Below are positions 1-11,063 of a stretch of DNA of 64,000 nucleotides, piece after piece. The notes beneath the pieces were generated by a model, which saw only the letters and a list, made by a program, of their open reading frames with translations, was not told the DNA's origin and did not search any database. The position numbers and the translations under genes are program-made. The DNA comes from Calamus simplicifolius (Eukaryota; Streptophyta; Magnoliopsida; Arecales; Arecaceae): NCBI GenBank assembly GCA_900491605.1, contig UESW01004768.1, positions 232,622 to 296,621 of the forward strand. The letters run 5' to 3'. How positions within the stretch are numbered: position 1 is the first letter of the stretch; each line of letters opens with the position of its first letter.

Positions 1-619
1 CATCTGTAACATTTGCAACGAATCAGAGCTGAGGCCTAATTCAACATCTTCAAAGAGAAGAAGAAAAGAAGAAAAGAAGAAAAGCTCAAATTCAATCTAC
101 TTCAAACAGGCTTTTCTAACCCTATTCATTTATTTTTGAATATTTGCTCATTTGAGGAGCTTTGTATTATTGAAAAATACTATTCTTTCTTATTTGTACT
201 AGTTCTATCAAGGGGATTGAACTAGTGGAGGTTGTATACCTCGGGTCAAGCTAGATTAGCTTGAGTTTAAGGTTTTGTGCTAGTAAGCCCGAAAAATCGG
301 CTGGGTTTGTTGTGATCCTTGGGAAACAACAAGTTCTGAGTTGTGATCTTGAAAAACAATTCGATTGTAATCAAGAGGATTATAGTGTGGACCCAAGTGA
401 ATCTTGGGAGTGGACGTAGGTGTTGGATACACCAAACCACTATAAAATCTTTGTGTTTGCCGTGCTTCGATTATCTCTATCTCTATCTCCTTGTTTGTGC
501 TTCATATTCACATTGCATTTAATTTCATCTATCTCAAAGCCAATATTTTTTTAAAGGGTTAAATTTTTTTTAAGAACCCAATTCACCCCCCTCCTCTTGG
601 GTTGCCATCTAGGCCAACA
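1..619 (+). repeat. Element A 5' LTR, 3' part only
   Basis: Position 1 corresponds to about 17758 in the 3' LTR, and the two copies can be followed to the shared end (..ccaaca / ..ctaaca). The window therefore opens inside the transcribed leader part of the LTR, after the promoter. It contains the AAGAAGAAAAG purine-rich leader, two small stem-loops (392-433) and the poly-C tract before the terminal CCAACA. The 5' copy has about 85 bp, following 'gtgctagt' near 280, that are missing from the 3' LTR at about 18040. Confidence 0.93.
392..433 (+). other. Paired stem-loops in element A LTR leader
   Basis: CCCAAG-TGAAT-CTTGGG (392-408) and GGTGT-TGGAT-ACACC (419-433) lie 10 nt apart. The same pair occurs in the 3' LTR at 18065-18106 and in element E at 54929-54970 with a different loop (AGTTG). 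C shows the first stem on the other strand at 40284-40300. The stems are conserved while the loops vary, which suggests RNA structure in the 5' leader. The role is unknown. Confidence 0.55.
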
Positions 620-621
620 AT

Positions 622-633
622 TGGTATCAGAGC
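622..633 (+). other. Primer binding site (initiator tRNA-Met type), element A
   Basis: TGGTATCAGAGC lies two bases after the LTR end. This is the standard plant copia primer site complementary to the 3' end of initiator tRNA-Met, where minus-strand DNA synthesis begins. Confidence 0.95.
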
Positions 634-681
634 TAGTGCTCATTATTTATTTGATCACACGATCAAGAGCAAAAGATCCAA

Positions 682-2338
682 ATGGCAACTCAAGTTGAAT
701 CTTCATTTGCTGAAGGTCATTCTACAAATAGACCTCCCTTGTTTAATGGTTCCAACTATTCATATTGGAAAGCAAGAATGAGGATATTCATTTAAGCTTC
801 TGATTATGAATTGTGGAGTGTTATAATTAATGGACCTAGCACATCCACACACATTATTGATGGCTCTATTGTTCCTAAGCCCGAAAGGGATTGGAATGAT
901 AATGATAGGAAAATGGCTCAGCTCAATGCTAAGGCCATGAATGTCTTATATTGTTCCTTAGATGCAAACGAATTTAATCGTATATCTACATGTAATTCTG
1001 CAAAAGAGATATATGATAGATTAGAAGTTACCCATGAGGGTACAAGCCAAGTTAAAGAATCTAAGATAAATATTCTTGTTCATAAATATGAATTATTTAG
1101 CATGGAGCAAACTGAAACTATAGCATCCATGTATACTAGATTCACTGATATTGTAAATGGTTTGAAAAGTCTAGGCAAGACCTATACTAACTCTGAACTT
1201 GTTCGCAAAATTTTTAGGTCACTACCAAAGACTTGGGAAGCAAAAGTGACAGCAATCCAAGAAGCCAAGGACCTCAACACTTTACCCTTGGAGGAGCTAC
1301 TTGGATCTCTAATGACCCATGAGCTAACCATAAAGCAGCACATAGAGGAAGATATTAAGAAGAAAAAGACTATAGCTCTTAAGGCTACAGAAAGTGAGGA
1401 GAGCTGCAGTGATAATGATGATGATAATGATGAGACAGCTCTTCTAGCTAGGAAGTTCAAAAAATTCATGAGAAGAAAGAGACCATTCCACAAGAAGAAA
1501 TCAGGAATTAAAATGAAAGGAGAAAAAGAAAAAGAAAAGGACAAGGACAAAGAGAAAGACCCCTTGATATGCTATGAGTGTAAAAAACTGGGGTACTTCA
1601 GATACGATTGTCCTCAATTGAAGAAGACTTACAAGAAGAAGAAGAAAGCATATATTGTAACCTGGAGTGACAGCGATGAATCCTCTTCAGAGGAAGAACA
1701 AAAAGAAGTTGCAAACATTTGCTTTATGGCAAACGACGACAACGAGGTAAGTTCCGAAAACCCTAGTGATGAGTTTGCATTTGATGAATTATTTGAAGCC
1801 TTTAATGAACTAGTAGATGATTTTAAAGTTTTGAAAAAGAAATATAAATCTTTGAAAAATGATAATTCAATTCTAATTAAAGAAAAAGATGATCTTACTA
1901 ATGAGACTAAGATGCTGAAATCTGAAAAAGAAAATTTGACAAAAGAAAAAGAATTAATTTCCAACGAAAATGATAAATTAAAGAAGGAAGTTGATAAATA
2001 TAAGAATATTGTTGATAAATTTACTTATAGTTCTGAAAAACTTAATTTATTATTGAGTAATCAAAGAGCCATATTTGATAAGGCTGGATTAGGATATAGA
2101 CCTAACATAAAACAAAAATTTATCAAAAACTTTTTTTAGAAAAGAACAAAATAGAGATAATGTTACATGTCATTATTGTAACAAGAAAGGCCATAAATCC
2201 TATTGATGTGATGCAAGAAACAGTAAAAAAAAATTAATTAGTAAAAGCAAAAAAATTTGGGTTCCCAAAGGAACGATATTTTATGCTACTAACCATGAAG
2301 GACCCAAGAAGGCTTGAGTACCTAAATATAAGACTTAA
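682..2338 (+). pseudogene. gag: Element A gag (capsid/nucleocapsid), broken
   Basis: The ATG at 682 opens a frame with the copia gag start motif FNGSNYSYWKARM. A nonsense codon at 793-795 (TAA where B and C have CAA) interrupts it at codon 38. The frame then runs through the gag helical region and a lysine-rich stretch to a zinc knuckle near 1567-1610. The knuckle reads CYECKKLGYFRYDC, so its histidine has become tyrosine (E has the normal H). A coiled-coil region follows, then a frameshift in a T-run near 2130, a second knuckle CHYCNKKGHKSY, and the normal gag stop at 2336-2338. Everything after 1746 lies in an intron-like segment. Gag would form the cytoplasmic virus-like particle. Confidence 0.9.
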
Positions 2339-2350
2339 TTATTTTTACAG
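1747..2350 (+). other. Intron-like segment between gag exon and pol, element A
   Basis: The left edge is GAG|GTAAGT (exon ends 1746), a consensus plant 5' splice site. The right edge is TTATTTTTACAG|GAG (exon resumes 2351), a good 3' splice site. The 604-bp segment holds the gag coiled coil, the second zinc knuckle and the gag stop codon. Joining 1746 to 2351 gives ..DDNE|ECLAAKR.. in frame, leading into the protease. B (10415-11063) and E (56280-56869) have the same sites, and C lacks exactly this segment. Splicing is inferred; no transcript is available. Confidence 0.6.
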
Positions 2351-4094
2351 GAGTGTCTTGCGGCCAAAAGATCAAAGCGAAAGTGGTATCTCGTAGTGGC
2401 TGCTCAAGACATATGACGGGTGACAAGGATCAATTCATCACCCTTGAAAGCAAAAGAGGAGGAGTTGTTACGTTTGGTGACAATGGCAAAGGCCAAATCA
2501 TGGGGTTTGGTAATATTCAAATAACTCCCTCCATATATATTGAAAATGTCTTATATGTCAATGGTTTAAAATATAATCTTATAAGTATTAGCCAATTATG
2601 TGATAAAGGTTTTAAAGTATCATTTGAAGCATCTGTCTGCACCGTCTCTAATCCCATTGATAATAGCATTGTTTTTATTGGAAATAGAAATGGCAATGTA
2701 TACTTGATTGATTTAGACAATTTGTCTACTAGTAATCATTGCTTAGTTGCTAATAATGCTAATATGAATGAGATTGGTTGGTTATGGCATTATAGATTAG
2801 GTCATGCAAGCGCACACCTAATTTTAAAATTAATAAGAATGGATTTAGTAAAAGAACTTCCACAACTAGACTTTGAAAATAACAAAATTTGCGATGCATG
2901 TCAATTTGGAAAATAAACTAGAAATTCTTTTAAAACCAAAAATATTGTTTCCACTTCTAGACCACTTGAACTACTTCACATGGATCTTTTTGGACCTACT
3001 AGAACCACAAGTCTAGGAGGAAAGAAATATGGTCTTGTGATTGTAGATGATTATTCTAGATACACTTGGGTACTATTTTTAGCTCATAAGGATGAGACCT
3101 TTCCATTATTTTTGAAATTCTTCAAGAAGGTCACAAATGAGAAAAACAATACCATAGTGTCTCTAAGAAGTGATCATGACACTGAATTTGAAAATTATTT
3201 ATTTAAAAACTTTTGCATAGAAAATGGCATTCATCATAATTTTTCAGCACCCAGAACACCACAACAAAATGGAGTAGTTAAAAGAAAAAATAGAACTTTA
3301 GAAGACATGGCCTGTACCATGCTATGTGAAAGCAACTTACCAAAATACTTTTGGGCAGAAGCTATAAACACGGCATGTTACATTCTTAATAGAGCTTTAA
3401 TTAGGCCAATCATTAAGAAAACTCCTTATGAACTATGGAATAATAGAAAACCAAACATAAGTTACTTTCATGCATTTGGTTGTAAATGTTTCATTCATAA
3501 TAATGGTAAAGATAATCTAGAAAAATTTGATGCAAAATCTGACGAAGGCATTTTCTTAGGATATTCAACATCTAGTAAAGCCTATAGAGTATTTAACAAG
3601 AGAAACTTAATTGTAGAAGAATCTATTCATATAATCTTTGATGAATCTTTAGCATTGAGTTCCAGAAAGATTGATGATGAGGAAGATACAAACATTTAGA
3701 AAGAGACACTGAAAAATTGAATATAGATGTATCTTCGGATCATGAACAAGAAGCTAAAGATAATGATTCTCCTAGTGTTGATGTTGTTGATGCAAATCAT
3801 AATGATATGGATCTTCCTAGAGATTGGAGATATGCCTATGATCATCCAAAAGAATTAATTATAGGTGATCCATCTCAAGGAATAAGAACTAGATCATCAA
3901 TGAGAAACATCAATAATCATCTTGCATTTGTATCTCAAATTGAACCTAAAACTATTGAATAAGCAAAAAAAGATAATAATTGGATGTTAGCTATGCAAGA
4001 AGAATTAAATCAATTTACTAGAAATAATGTTTGGACTCTTGTAGATAGACCTAAAGATCATTCTGTTATAGGATCAAAATGGGTATTTAGAAAT
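2351..4094 (+). pseudogene. pol: Element A pol, N-terminal part: protease, integrase, start of RT
   Basis: The region begins with the protease segment KWYL..GCSRHMTGD. A 1-bp deletion near 2393 removes the DSG catalytic aspartate codon seen in B, C and E. The GAG-pre-integrase zinc region (WLWHYRLGHAS.., CDACQFGK) runs to a nonsense codon at 2914-2916. The integrase core (2980-3699) has D in MDLFGP and D in RSDHDTEF, but the third catalytic residue is lysine (NGVVKRKNRT; C has E). Stops at 3697 and 3960 follow. The RT N-terminus ends at GSKWVFRN, where element B is inserted. Clearly inactive. Confidence 0.92.
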
Positions 4095-5028
4095 TGTTGG
4101 CCCAGATGGCAACCCAAGAGGGGGGGGGGGGGGGGTGAATTGGGTTCTTAAAAATTTAAGACTTTTTGAAATGTTTTAAACAGATTTACTCAAGATGTGC
4201 AAGTGAGAGAAATTAACTAAGAAGCAATGCACAAACAGAAATATAAGAGAGATAGAGTAAGAGACAAAGAAAAATAGCCGTTAATCAAAAAACTAACCGT
4301 TGGAGTTGAGTTGGCATCCGTAAAAATTTTGCCCAGATTTGCTGGAGTCGACTCATGCTTTTCCCGAGTCGGCTCGAGCTCGTCTTACCAAAAATAGAAA
4401 TGTTTATAAAGGTTAGGGGTCGACTCACCAAAAGTAAAGTGTCGACTCCTGAAAGTCGGGAGTCGACTCGTGAAAGGCTTGGGGTCGACTCGCGAAGTGC
4501 TCAGAAAAACACTCTTCTGGTGTCTGAGCGGAGTCGACTCGCACAGTCAAGAGTCGGCTCGACAGAATCAGGGGTCGACTCGACAAATTTCGTGGGTCGA
4601 CTCGACACAGATGTACATTTCTGTATACTGAGCGGAGTCGACTCTGAAACTCAGGAGTCGGCTCCGGAACGTATCAAAAATCAGAAACTTTTCTGATTGA
4701 CATTAAAATCGTTCCAGATTCATTTTAATTCATTGTTTTGACTTGAATTCAATAAAATTGATATTAAGAATCGATTCAAGAACTATTCCAAAAACTCATT
4801 GAATAAAACATGAATTATAAAATTTCTTTTTGAAAGTTTAAACATTGAGCTTAAAGTTACTTTCAAAATTGATTAAAGTCAAACTTTAACATTCTTCATT
4901 GATTGTTCAAAATAAATATATTGCTTATTTAAATAAACTCATTATATCTTTTAATGAACTCAATGGCATTTAGTAATCATCAAAATCAAAAGGATTGGGT
5001 CATATAGTTTTTCAATAATCTTCCAACA
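4095..5028 (-). repeat. Element B 3' LTR (left copy)
   Basis: 934 bp, TGTTGGCCC..TTCCAACA on the plus strand. It is followed by the polypurine tract at 5030-5042. A 17-G run near 4120 is 7 G in the other LTR. It carries a 12-motif GTCGAC array at 4344-4665. Confidence 0.95.
4344..4665 (-). promoter_or_regulatory. Phased GTCGAC motif array in element B left LTR
   Basis: Motif starts (GGAGTCGACTC-like) are at about 4344, 4365 | 4416, 4438, 4459, 4481 | 4530, 4550, 4571, 4593 | 4634, 4654. Steps inside blocks are 20-22 bp, and blocks are separated by 51, 49 and 41 bp. The layout is 2-4-4-2, as in A and E. A regulatory role is inferred from its position in the upstream part of the LTR. Confidence 0.7.
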
Positions 5029-5459
5029 ATCTCCCCCTTTTTGATGATGACAAAAACATTGAGTTTATTCATGATTGATTAGTGAATTTATTTTGTTTTC
5101 ATAGTTAGGCTTAGGCTCCCCCTTAATGAGGTAGCTCCCCCTATGAAACTTAAATAAATATCCCATTGTTTATCTCATTGATTACTTTGATTTTCTCAAA
5201 TGTATTACAATCATAAAACTATAAAACTCTCCCCCTTTTTTGTTATCAACAAAAAGGTAGAGAATCATAAATGTTCATTCAATCAAGATAAGATTTAACA
5301 CTTTCATTCATTCATTGAAAGAAGAAATACATTGAGTAATCAACATAGAGAATTCATTCCATCAAAAGGTCTAATACATCAAAATGTTCAATACATTGAT
5401 ATCAAAAATTAAACATTACATAGATTTCAATACATAGCAAGGATTGAAAACCTAATACA
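5029..5459 (-). other. Element B spacer between ORF3 and 3' LTR, with polypurine tracts
   Basis: No gene is seen here. On the minus strand the LTR-proximal tract AAAAAGGGGGAGAT (5030-5042) is the plus-strand primer. Extra purine tracts lie near 5115-5145 (AGGGGGAGCTACC and AAGGGGGAGCC) and near 5230-5242. The same set is seen in A, C and E. Confidence 0.75.
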
Positions 5460-6837
5460 TCAGAAATGAGTTCTAACAATCCTAGTTAAATGATCTACTA
5501 TGTTCTTCATTCCTTCAGATTGGATTTGTACATATTCTTTAATCTTTTATCTACAAAGTGCAAGCAGTTAAAATCTTGTCTTGAAGCTCCGCATTGCACT
5601 TTGCATAAGTCTCACCATCTCCGCATATATCCTTAAGTTCTTCAAATATATTTTTGAGATCACCACTTAAGGATACCGAAGAAGAGCTGAGAGTAGACTC
5701 TATCTTAGAGATACGATCATCCAATGAATAAAGAGTCTCCCTCAAATTCATGAACTTATTCTCAAATTCAGATTTAAGTTTTTCAGATTGATCATCAAAT
5801 AGAACTTTGAGTTGCATAAGTTGTTGATCTGAGAAACTGGCAGAAGATGAAGCTTGAACAAAAGATGGAACGGGGGCTGGAGCAGGGGCAGAAGCAAAGG
5901 GCTCGGAGGTGCAGGTGAAGGATGTCTGACAGATGGTCCTGCAGCCTCAACATCTGTAGCTCTTTCTTCTAACAGTCCTTTCCTCTCCCATTTTCCATTC
6001 TTTTTGATAAAACCCATTCTATGAATGGTGGCCAAGCTATAAAAATCAGTGTGTCGCAGATTCCTCATAGGCTCATTATCTGAAATCACAACTCCTTGGC
6101 TCAGAAAAATCTTTGTAAGGATCATCCCATAGGGCAGACTAGACTTTCTTTTCCCTCCACAGTCTGCTATGTACCATAGTATCATACTGGGAAGATTTAT
6201 AGGTTTGCCTGTCACAATGGCATCCATCACAAAGATATCTCTTTCCGATACATAGTCAAATCTTTCGGTCTTAGGAAAGAGTATCCTACTGCAGATATTA
6301 TGAATAATCTCAGTTCTAATGTGAGTTGATTGGCAAAAACCTCTTCAAATCCGACTACATCCCGATTTAATAATCTCGCATGGTCTTCTGAAGAAAAGGT
6401 TGCAGTGCCAATAAAGGTAAATCCAACAGTCTAGAAAGGAGCTCGACAGTAACAGAGAGCCTATGACCTCTCACAATGCTAACAAGGCCATGATCTCCTC
6501 TAGACAGATTTTGTAGAATTCCTTTACCAGAGCGGGATAGGTCGGCAATCTAGGGAACATATTTTCTCCCATCCCATCTCAATCAATTGTCTCCCAACAA
6601 GAAAACCCTCAGCTTCAAATAATTCGAAATCACCTTTCTACCCGTAGTTATAATCCTATCGCTAATCTATCTACCTGTGTAGAAGCAGCAGCAGGTGAAG
6701 CATTCGGAGTAGAAGAAGAAGAAGAAGAATCAGAGCTGGTGACGGCTCACGCACGGGACGCCTCACGGTCTTCCTAACAGCTCGCTTCCTCTTGACGCCG
6801 GCCGCACAAAGGTTGGAACCACGGTTTTGGGGGCCAT
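5460..6837 (-). pseudogene. Element B ORF3 (non-envelope third ORF), broken
   Basis: The start is ATG at 6837 (MAPK..). It is homologous throughout to ORF3 of A, C and E: a basic Ser-rich N-terminus, a conserved globular domain (the SLPYGMILTKIF..GVVIS..LRHTDFYSLATIHRMGF block lies at about 6010-6170), a Pro/Ala-rich linker, then a coiled coil (SLDDRISKIESTL, near 5700) and a C-terminus ending near 5460. Frameshifts near 6350-6450, 5800 and 5560 split it. I see no signal peptide or membrane segment. The globular part resembles the 'putative plant transposon protein' family; the function is unknown. Confidence 0.8.
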
Positions 6838-6924
6838 TAGTCGATTGGAAGTGTAAAAAGGGATTCTAGGAATTTTGGAAGGTTTGGAAGAGTTTTGAGA
6901 GAGTATTTTGAAGGATTGGAAATT

Positions 6925-7130
6925 TTGAAATGAACGGCGAGTCGACTCTGCCCTAGATAAATCAACCTGGGACCACTTCGAGTCGGCTCGCGCAAATCCA
7001 GGGGTCGACTCCGGACAGTCACAGAAAGTCATCCCGACTTGGAGTCGACTCGCGCCGAAGAGGGGTCGACCCGAGAGTTTCAGTCGAAACCAGGAGTCGA
7101 CTCCGATACGCACCGAGTCGGCTCCGAGAC
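6925..7130 (-). promoter_or_regulatory. GTCGAC motif array upstream of ORF3, element B
   Basis: About ten GGAGTCGACTCC / GAGTCGGCTC variants lie between the pol stop (7303) and the ORF3 ATG (6837), many 20-22 bp or about 40 bp apart. The motif matches the LTR array. Corresponding arrays lie at 14690-14890 (A), 45570-45775 (C) and 60185-60375 (E). Confidence 0.65.
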
Positions 7131-7302
7131 CATTTCAGACCAAAAACATGAAATTTCTGAAATGTGTCCGGAATTGATCATAAAAATTGATAAAATAATC
7201 ATTGAATATGAGTGATCAATTAGATATGAATTCTAGATAAGATTTCCTTAAAGATCAAAGATTTGAAAGAATCTTAGATAAATTTCCTTAGGGGTTTCAA
7301 AT

Positions 7303-10300
7303 TCATTCTAATGGATCACAAATACCTAACTCTCCTCTAAGATAACAGAATCTTTCTTCATTTAAAGGTTTAGTAAATATGTCAGCTAATTGTTCTTCAG
7401 TGTTAACATAATCAAGACATATTTCATTATTTGCTACATGTTCTCTTATAAAATGATATCTAATTTCTATGTGTTTGTTCTTGAATGTTGAATTGGATTT
7501 TTAGTTAATTAATTGCACTTGTGTTATCACATTTTATGGGTGTTTATTAAGTGTGATACCATAGTCTTCAAGTTGTCGCTTAATCCATAGGATTTGCGCA
7601 CAGCAACTTCCAGCTGCTACATATTCAGCTTCAGTAGTTGATAATGCAACTGAATTTTGCTTTTTGCTAAACCATGAGATTAAGTTACTTCCTAAGAATT
7701 GGCATGCACCACTTGTGCTTTTTCTATCTAACTTACATCCAGCATAATCAGAATCTGAATATGCAATTAGATTTAATGTGGAGTCTCTAGAATACCATAA
7801 ACCTACATTTTTTGTTCCACTTACATATCTTAGTATTCTTTTAACAGCTATTAAATGTGATTCTTTAGGTTCAGATTGAAATCTAGCACATAAACATACA
7901 GCAAACATAATATCTGGTCTACTTGCTGTTAAATAAAGAAGGGATCCGATTATACCTCGATAATACTTTTGATCAACCTTCTTACCTTCTTCATCTTTGT
8001 CCAGCTTGCATGAAGGACTCATTGGTGTTCCGAGGGGTTTCATTGATTCCATACCAAACTTTTTAGTATTTCTCTTGTGTATTTTGTTTGGTTGATGAAG
8101 ATTCCCTCTTTGCTTTGTTTGATCTGGAGTCCAAGGAAGAAGTTGAGTTCTCCCATCATGCTCATCTCGAATTCTCCCTGCATCAACTTGCAAATTCTTG
8201 ACATAGAGAATCGTTAGTAGCACCAAAAATAATGTCATCAACGTATATTTGTACTACAAGTAAATCTTTACTTTTTCTTTTCAAAAACAAAGTTTTATCA
8301 ACATTTCCTCTTGTAAAATCATTTTCTATTAAGAATTTACTTAACCTATCATACCAAGCTCTAGGTGCTTGTTTCAAACCATATAAAGCTTTGTGCAATT
8401 TAAAAACGTGATTTGAAAAATTCGTGATCTTCAAAACCTGGTGGTTGTTCTACATAAACTTCTTCATTTATAAATCCATTTAAAAATGCGCTTTTACATC
8501 CATTTGAAATAAGTTAAAATTCATATGACATGCAAATGCAAGTAATAGCCTAATGGCTTCTAATCTAGCTACTGGTGCAAAGGTTTCATCAAAATCAATA
8601 CCTTCTTCTTGATTATATCCTTTAGCAACCAATCTAGCTTTGTTTCTAATTACTATGCCATTTTCATCTAGTTTATTTCTAAAAACCCATTTTGATCCTA
8701 TTACTGAATGATTTTTAGGTCTTTCAACTAAGTCCAACATTATTTCTTGTAAATTGATTTAATTCTTCTTGCATTGCTAACATCCAATTATTATCTTTTT
8801 CAGCTTCTTCAATAGTTTTAGGTTCAATTTGTGATACAAATGCAAGATGATTACTAATATTTCTCATATATGATCTAGTTCTTATTCCTTGAGATGGATC
8901 ACCTATAATCAATTCCTTGGGATGACTATGAGCATATCTCCAGTCTCTTGGAAGATCTATATCATTATGATCAATATTGACATCATCGTCCTTATGTGAA
9001 TCATCATCTTTAGCTTCTTGCTCATGATCAGAAGATACTTCAATATTAAGTTTTTCAAGATCTTTTTCAATTATGTTTGTATCTTCCTCATCATCAAGCT
9101 TTTCAGAACTAGATGCTAAAGACTCATCGAAAACTACATGAATGGATTCTTCAACTACTAAGGTTTTCTTGTTAAATACTCTATAAGCTTTACTAGTTGT
9201 TGAATATCCTAAGAATATTCCTTCATCAGATTTAGCATCAAATTTTCCTAAATTGTTTTTACCATTATTATGAATGAAACATTTACATCCAAATGCATGA
9301 AAGTATTTTATATTTGGTTTTCTTTCATTCCATAATTCATAAGGTGTTTTCTTTAAGATTGGTCTTATTAAGGCTCTATTTAAGATGTAACATGCTGTGT
9401 TAATAGCTTCCGCCCAAAAGTACTTTGGTAGGTTACTTTCGCATAGCATGGTACGGGCCATGTCTTCTAGAGTCCTATTTTTCCTTTCAACTACACCATT
9501 TTGCTGTGGAGTCCTAGGGGCTGAAAAATTATGATTAATTCCATTTTCAGTGCAAAATTTTCAAATAAGTGATTTTCAAATTCTGTTCCATGATCACTTC
9601 TTAGAGATACTATGGTAGTGTTTTTCTCATTTGTGACTTTCTTGAAGAATTTCAGGAATATCGAGAAAGTCTCATCTTTGTGAGCTAAAAACATTACCCA
9701 AGTATATCTAGAATAATCATCTACAATCACTAGACCATATTTCTTTCCTCCTAGACTTGTGGTTCTAGTTGGTCCAAAAAGGTCCATGTGAAGTAGCTCT
9801 AAGCCCTAGAAGTTGAAACAATGTTTTTAGATTTGAAAGAACTTCTAGTTTGTTTTCCAAATTGACATGCATCACATATTTTATTATTTTCAAAATCTAG
9901 TTTAGGTAATCCTTTAACTAAATCCATTTTAATTAGTTTTGAAATAAGGTGTGTGCTTGCATGACCTAATCTACGATGCCACAACCAACTAATTTCATTT
10001 ATGTTAGCATTGTCAGCAATTAAGCAATGATCACTCAAAGATAATTTTTCTAGATCAACCAAGTAAACATTGCCATGTCTATAACCAGTAAATACAATGC
10101 TATCATCAATAGAATTAGTTACAGTGCATAGAAGATTTAAATGAAACATTAAAGTTTTTATCACATAATTGGCTTATACTAATTAGATTATGCTTCAAAC
10201 CATCAACATAAAGTACATTATCAATAAATGTAGATGGAGTTATACGAACTTTACCAAGGCCCATAATTTGACCTTTACCGTTATCGCCAAACGTAACAAC

Positions 10301-10414
10301 TCCACCTTTCTTTTCTTCCAGGGTGATGAATTCATCTTTGTCACCCGTCATATGTCTTGAGCAGCCACTATCAAGGTACCACTTTTTCTTTGATCTTTTG
10401 GCTACAAGACATTC
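7303..10414 (-). pseudogene. pol: Element B pol: protease, integrase, RT, RNase H, frameshifted
   Basis: On the minus strand the order is protease with an intact DSG (KKWYLDSGCSRHMTGD, near 10380), the pre-integrase HHCC region (WLWHRRLGHAS, near 9980), integrase (MDLFGPTRTTS at 9787; frameshift near 9540 before the PQQNG motif), RT (LVAKGYNQEEGIDFDETFAP near 8600; YVDDIIFGA near 8240) and RNase H (KLDRKSTSGACQFLG near 7700). It ends at a stop at 7303-7305 after RGELGICDPLE. Frame changes occur near 10150, 9790, 9540, 8735, 8450, 8210 and 7530. The RT motif is intact but the protein is in pieces. Confidence 0.9.
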
Positions 10415-11063
10415 CTGCAACATAATTTAAACTTTATGTTTAGGTACCCAAGCTTTCTTGGGTCCTTCATGGTTAGTAGCAATAAAAATTGTTCCTTTCG
10501 GAACCCATATTTTCTTTGCTTTAACATTTAACTTTTGTTATTACTTAATTGTTTTGCATTCAAAAGATTTATGACCTTTTTGATTACATTTAAAACAAGT
10601 ATATTACTTTGGTTGGCTTTTACAAAAATATTTTTAATGATTTTTGTTTCTTAATGTGTTATATCCTAAACCTGCTTTGTCAAAAACTGCTTTTTGACTA
10701 TCTAAAATCATGTTAAGTTTAGTTGAACTTAAGTAAATTTCTCAACAATGTCTTTATATTTTTTAACATCTTTCTTAAGAATCATTTTCATTAGAGATTG
10801 ATTCTTTTTCTTTAATTAGATTTTATTTTCAGATTTTACAAATCAATCTTATGAACAAATCATTCTTTTCATTAAGAAGTTTTCTTTTATCTTTTAATCT
10901 TTAACTACAAGATTTAATTCATTTTTCTTTTAATTAAATTTAAGTTTTCAGTTTTCAAAGATTTATGTTTCTTTTTCAAAGATTTAAAATCAATCATAAG
11001 TTCATTGAAAGCTTCAAACATTTCATCAAATGTAAATTCATCATCGGGGGTTTCGGTACTTAC
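10415..11063 (-). other. Intron-like segment between gag exon and pol, element B
   Basis: On the minus strand the exon ends ..AACGAAGAG|GTAAGT (exon end 11064, intron start 11063) and resumes ..TTATGTTGCAG|GAATGTC (intron end 10415, exon start 10414). The 649-bp segment includes the degraded coiled-coil region and the gag stop at 10427-10429, 12 bp before the 3' splice site. Joining gives DNEE|ECLVAKR in frame. Confidence 0.58.

Noticed and set aside
1182..1964. Minus-strand frames opposite element A gag
   Set aside because: Shadows of the lysine/glutamate-rich gag coding strand; composition (Ser/Phe/Leu-rich) and lack of homology to anything support this.
4120..4137. Long G-run near the LTR end as a special signal
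   Set aside because: Its length varies from about 6 to 17 between LTRs of the same element, as expected for a slippage-prone homopolymer.
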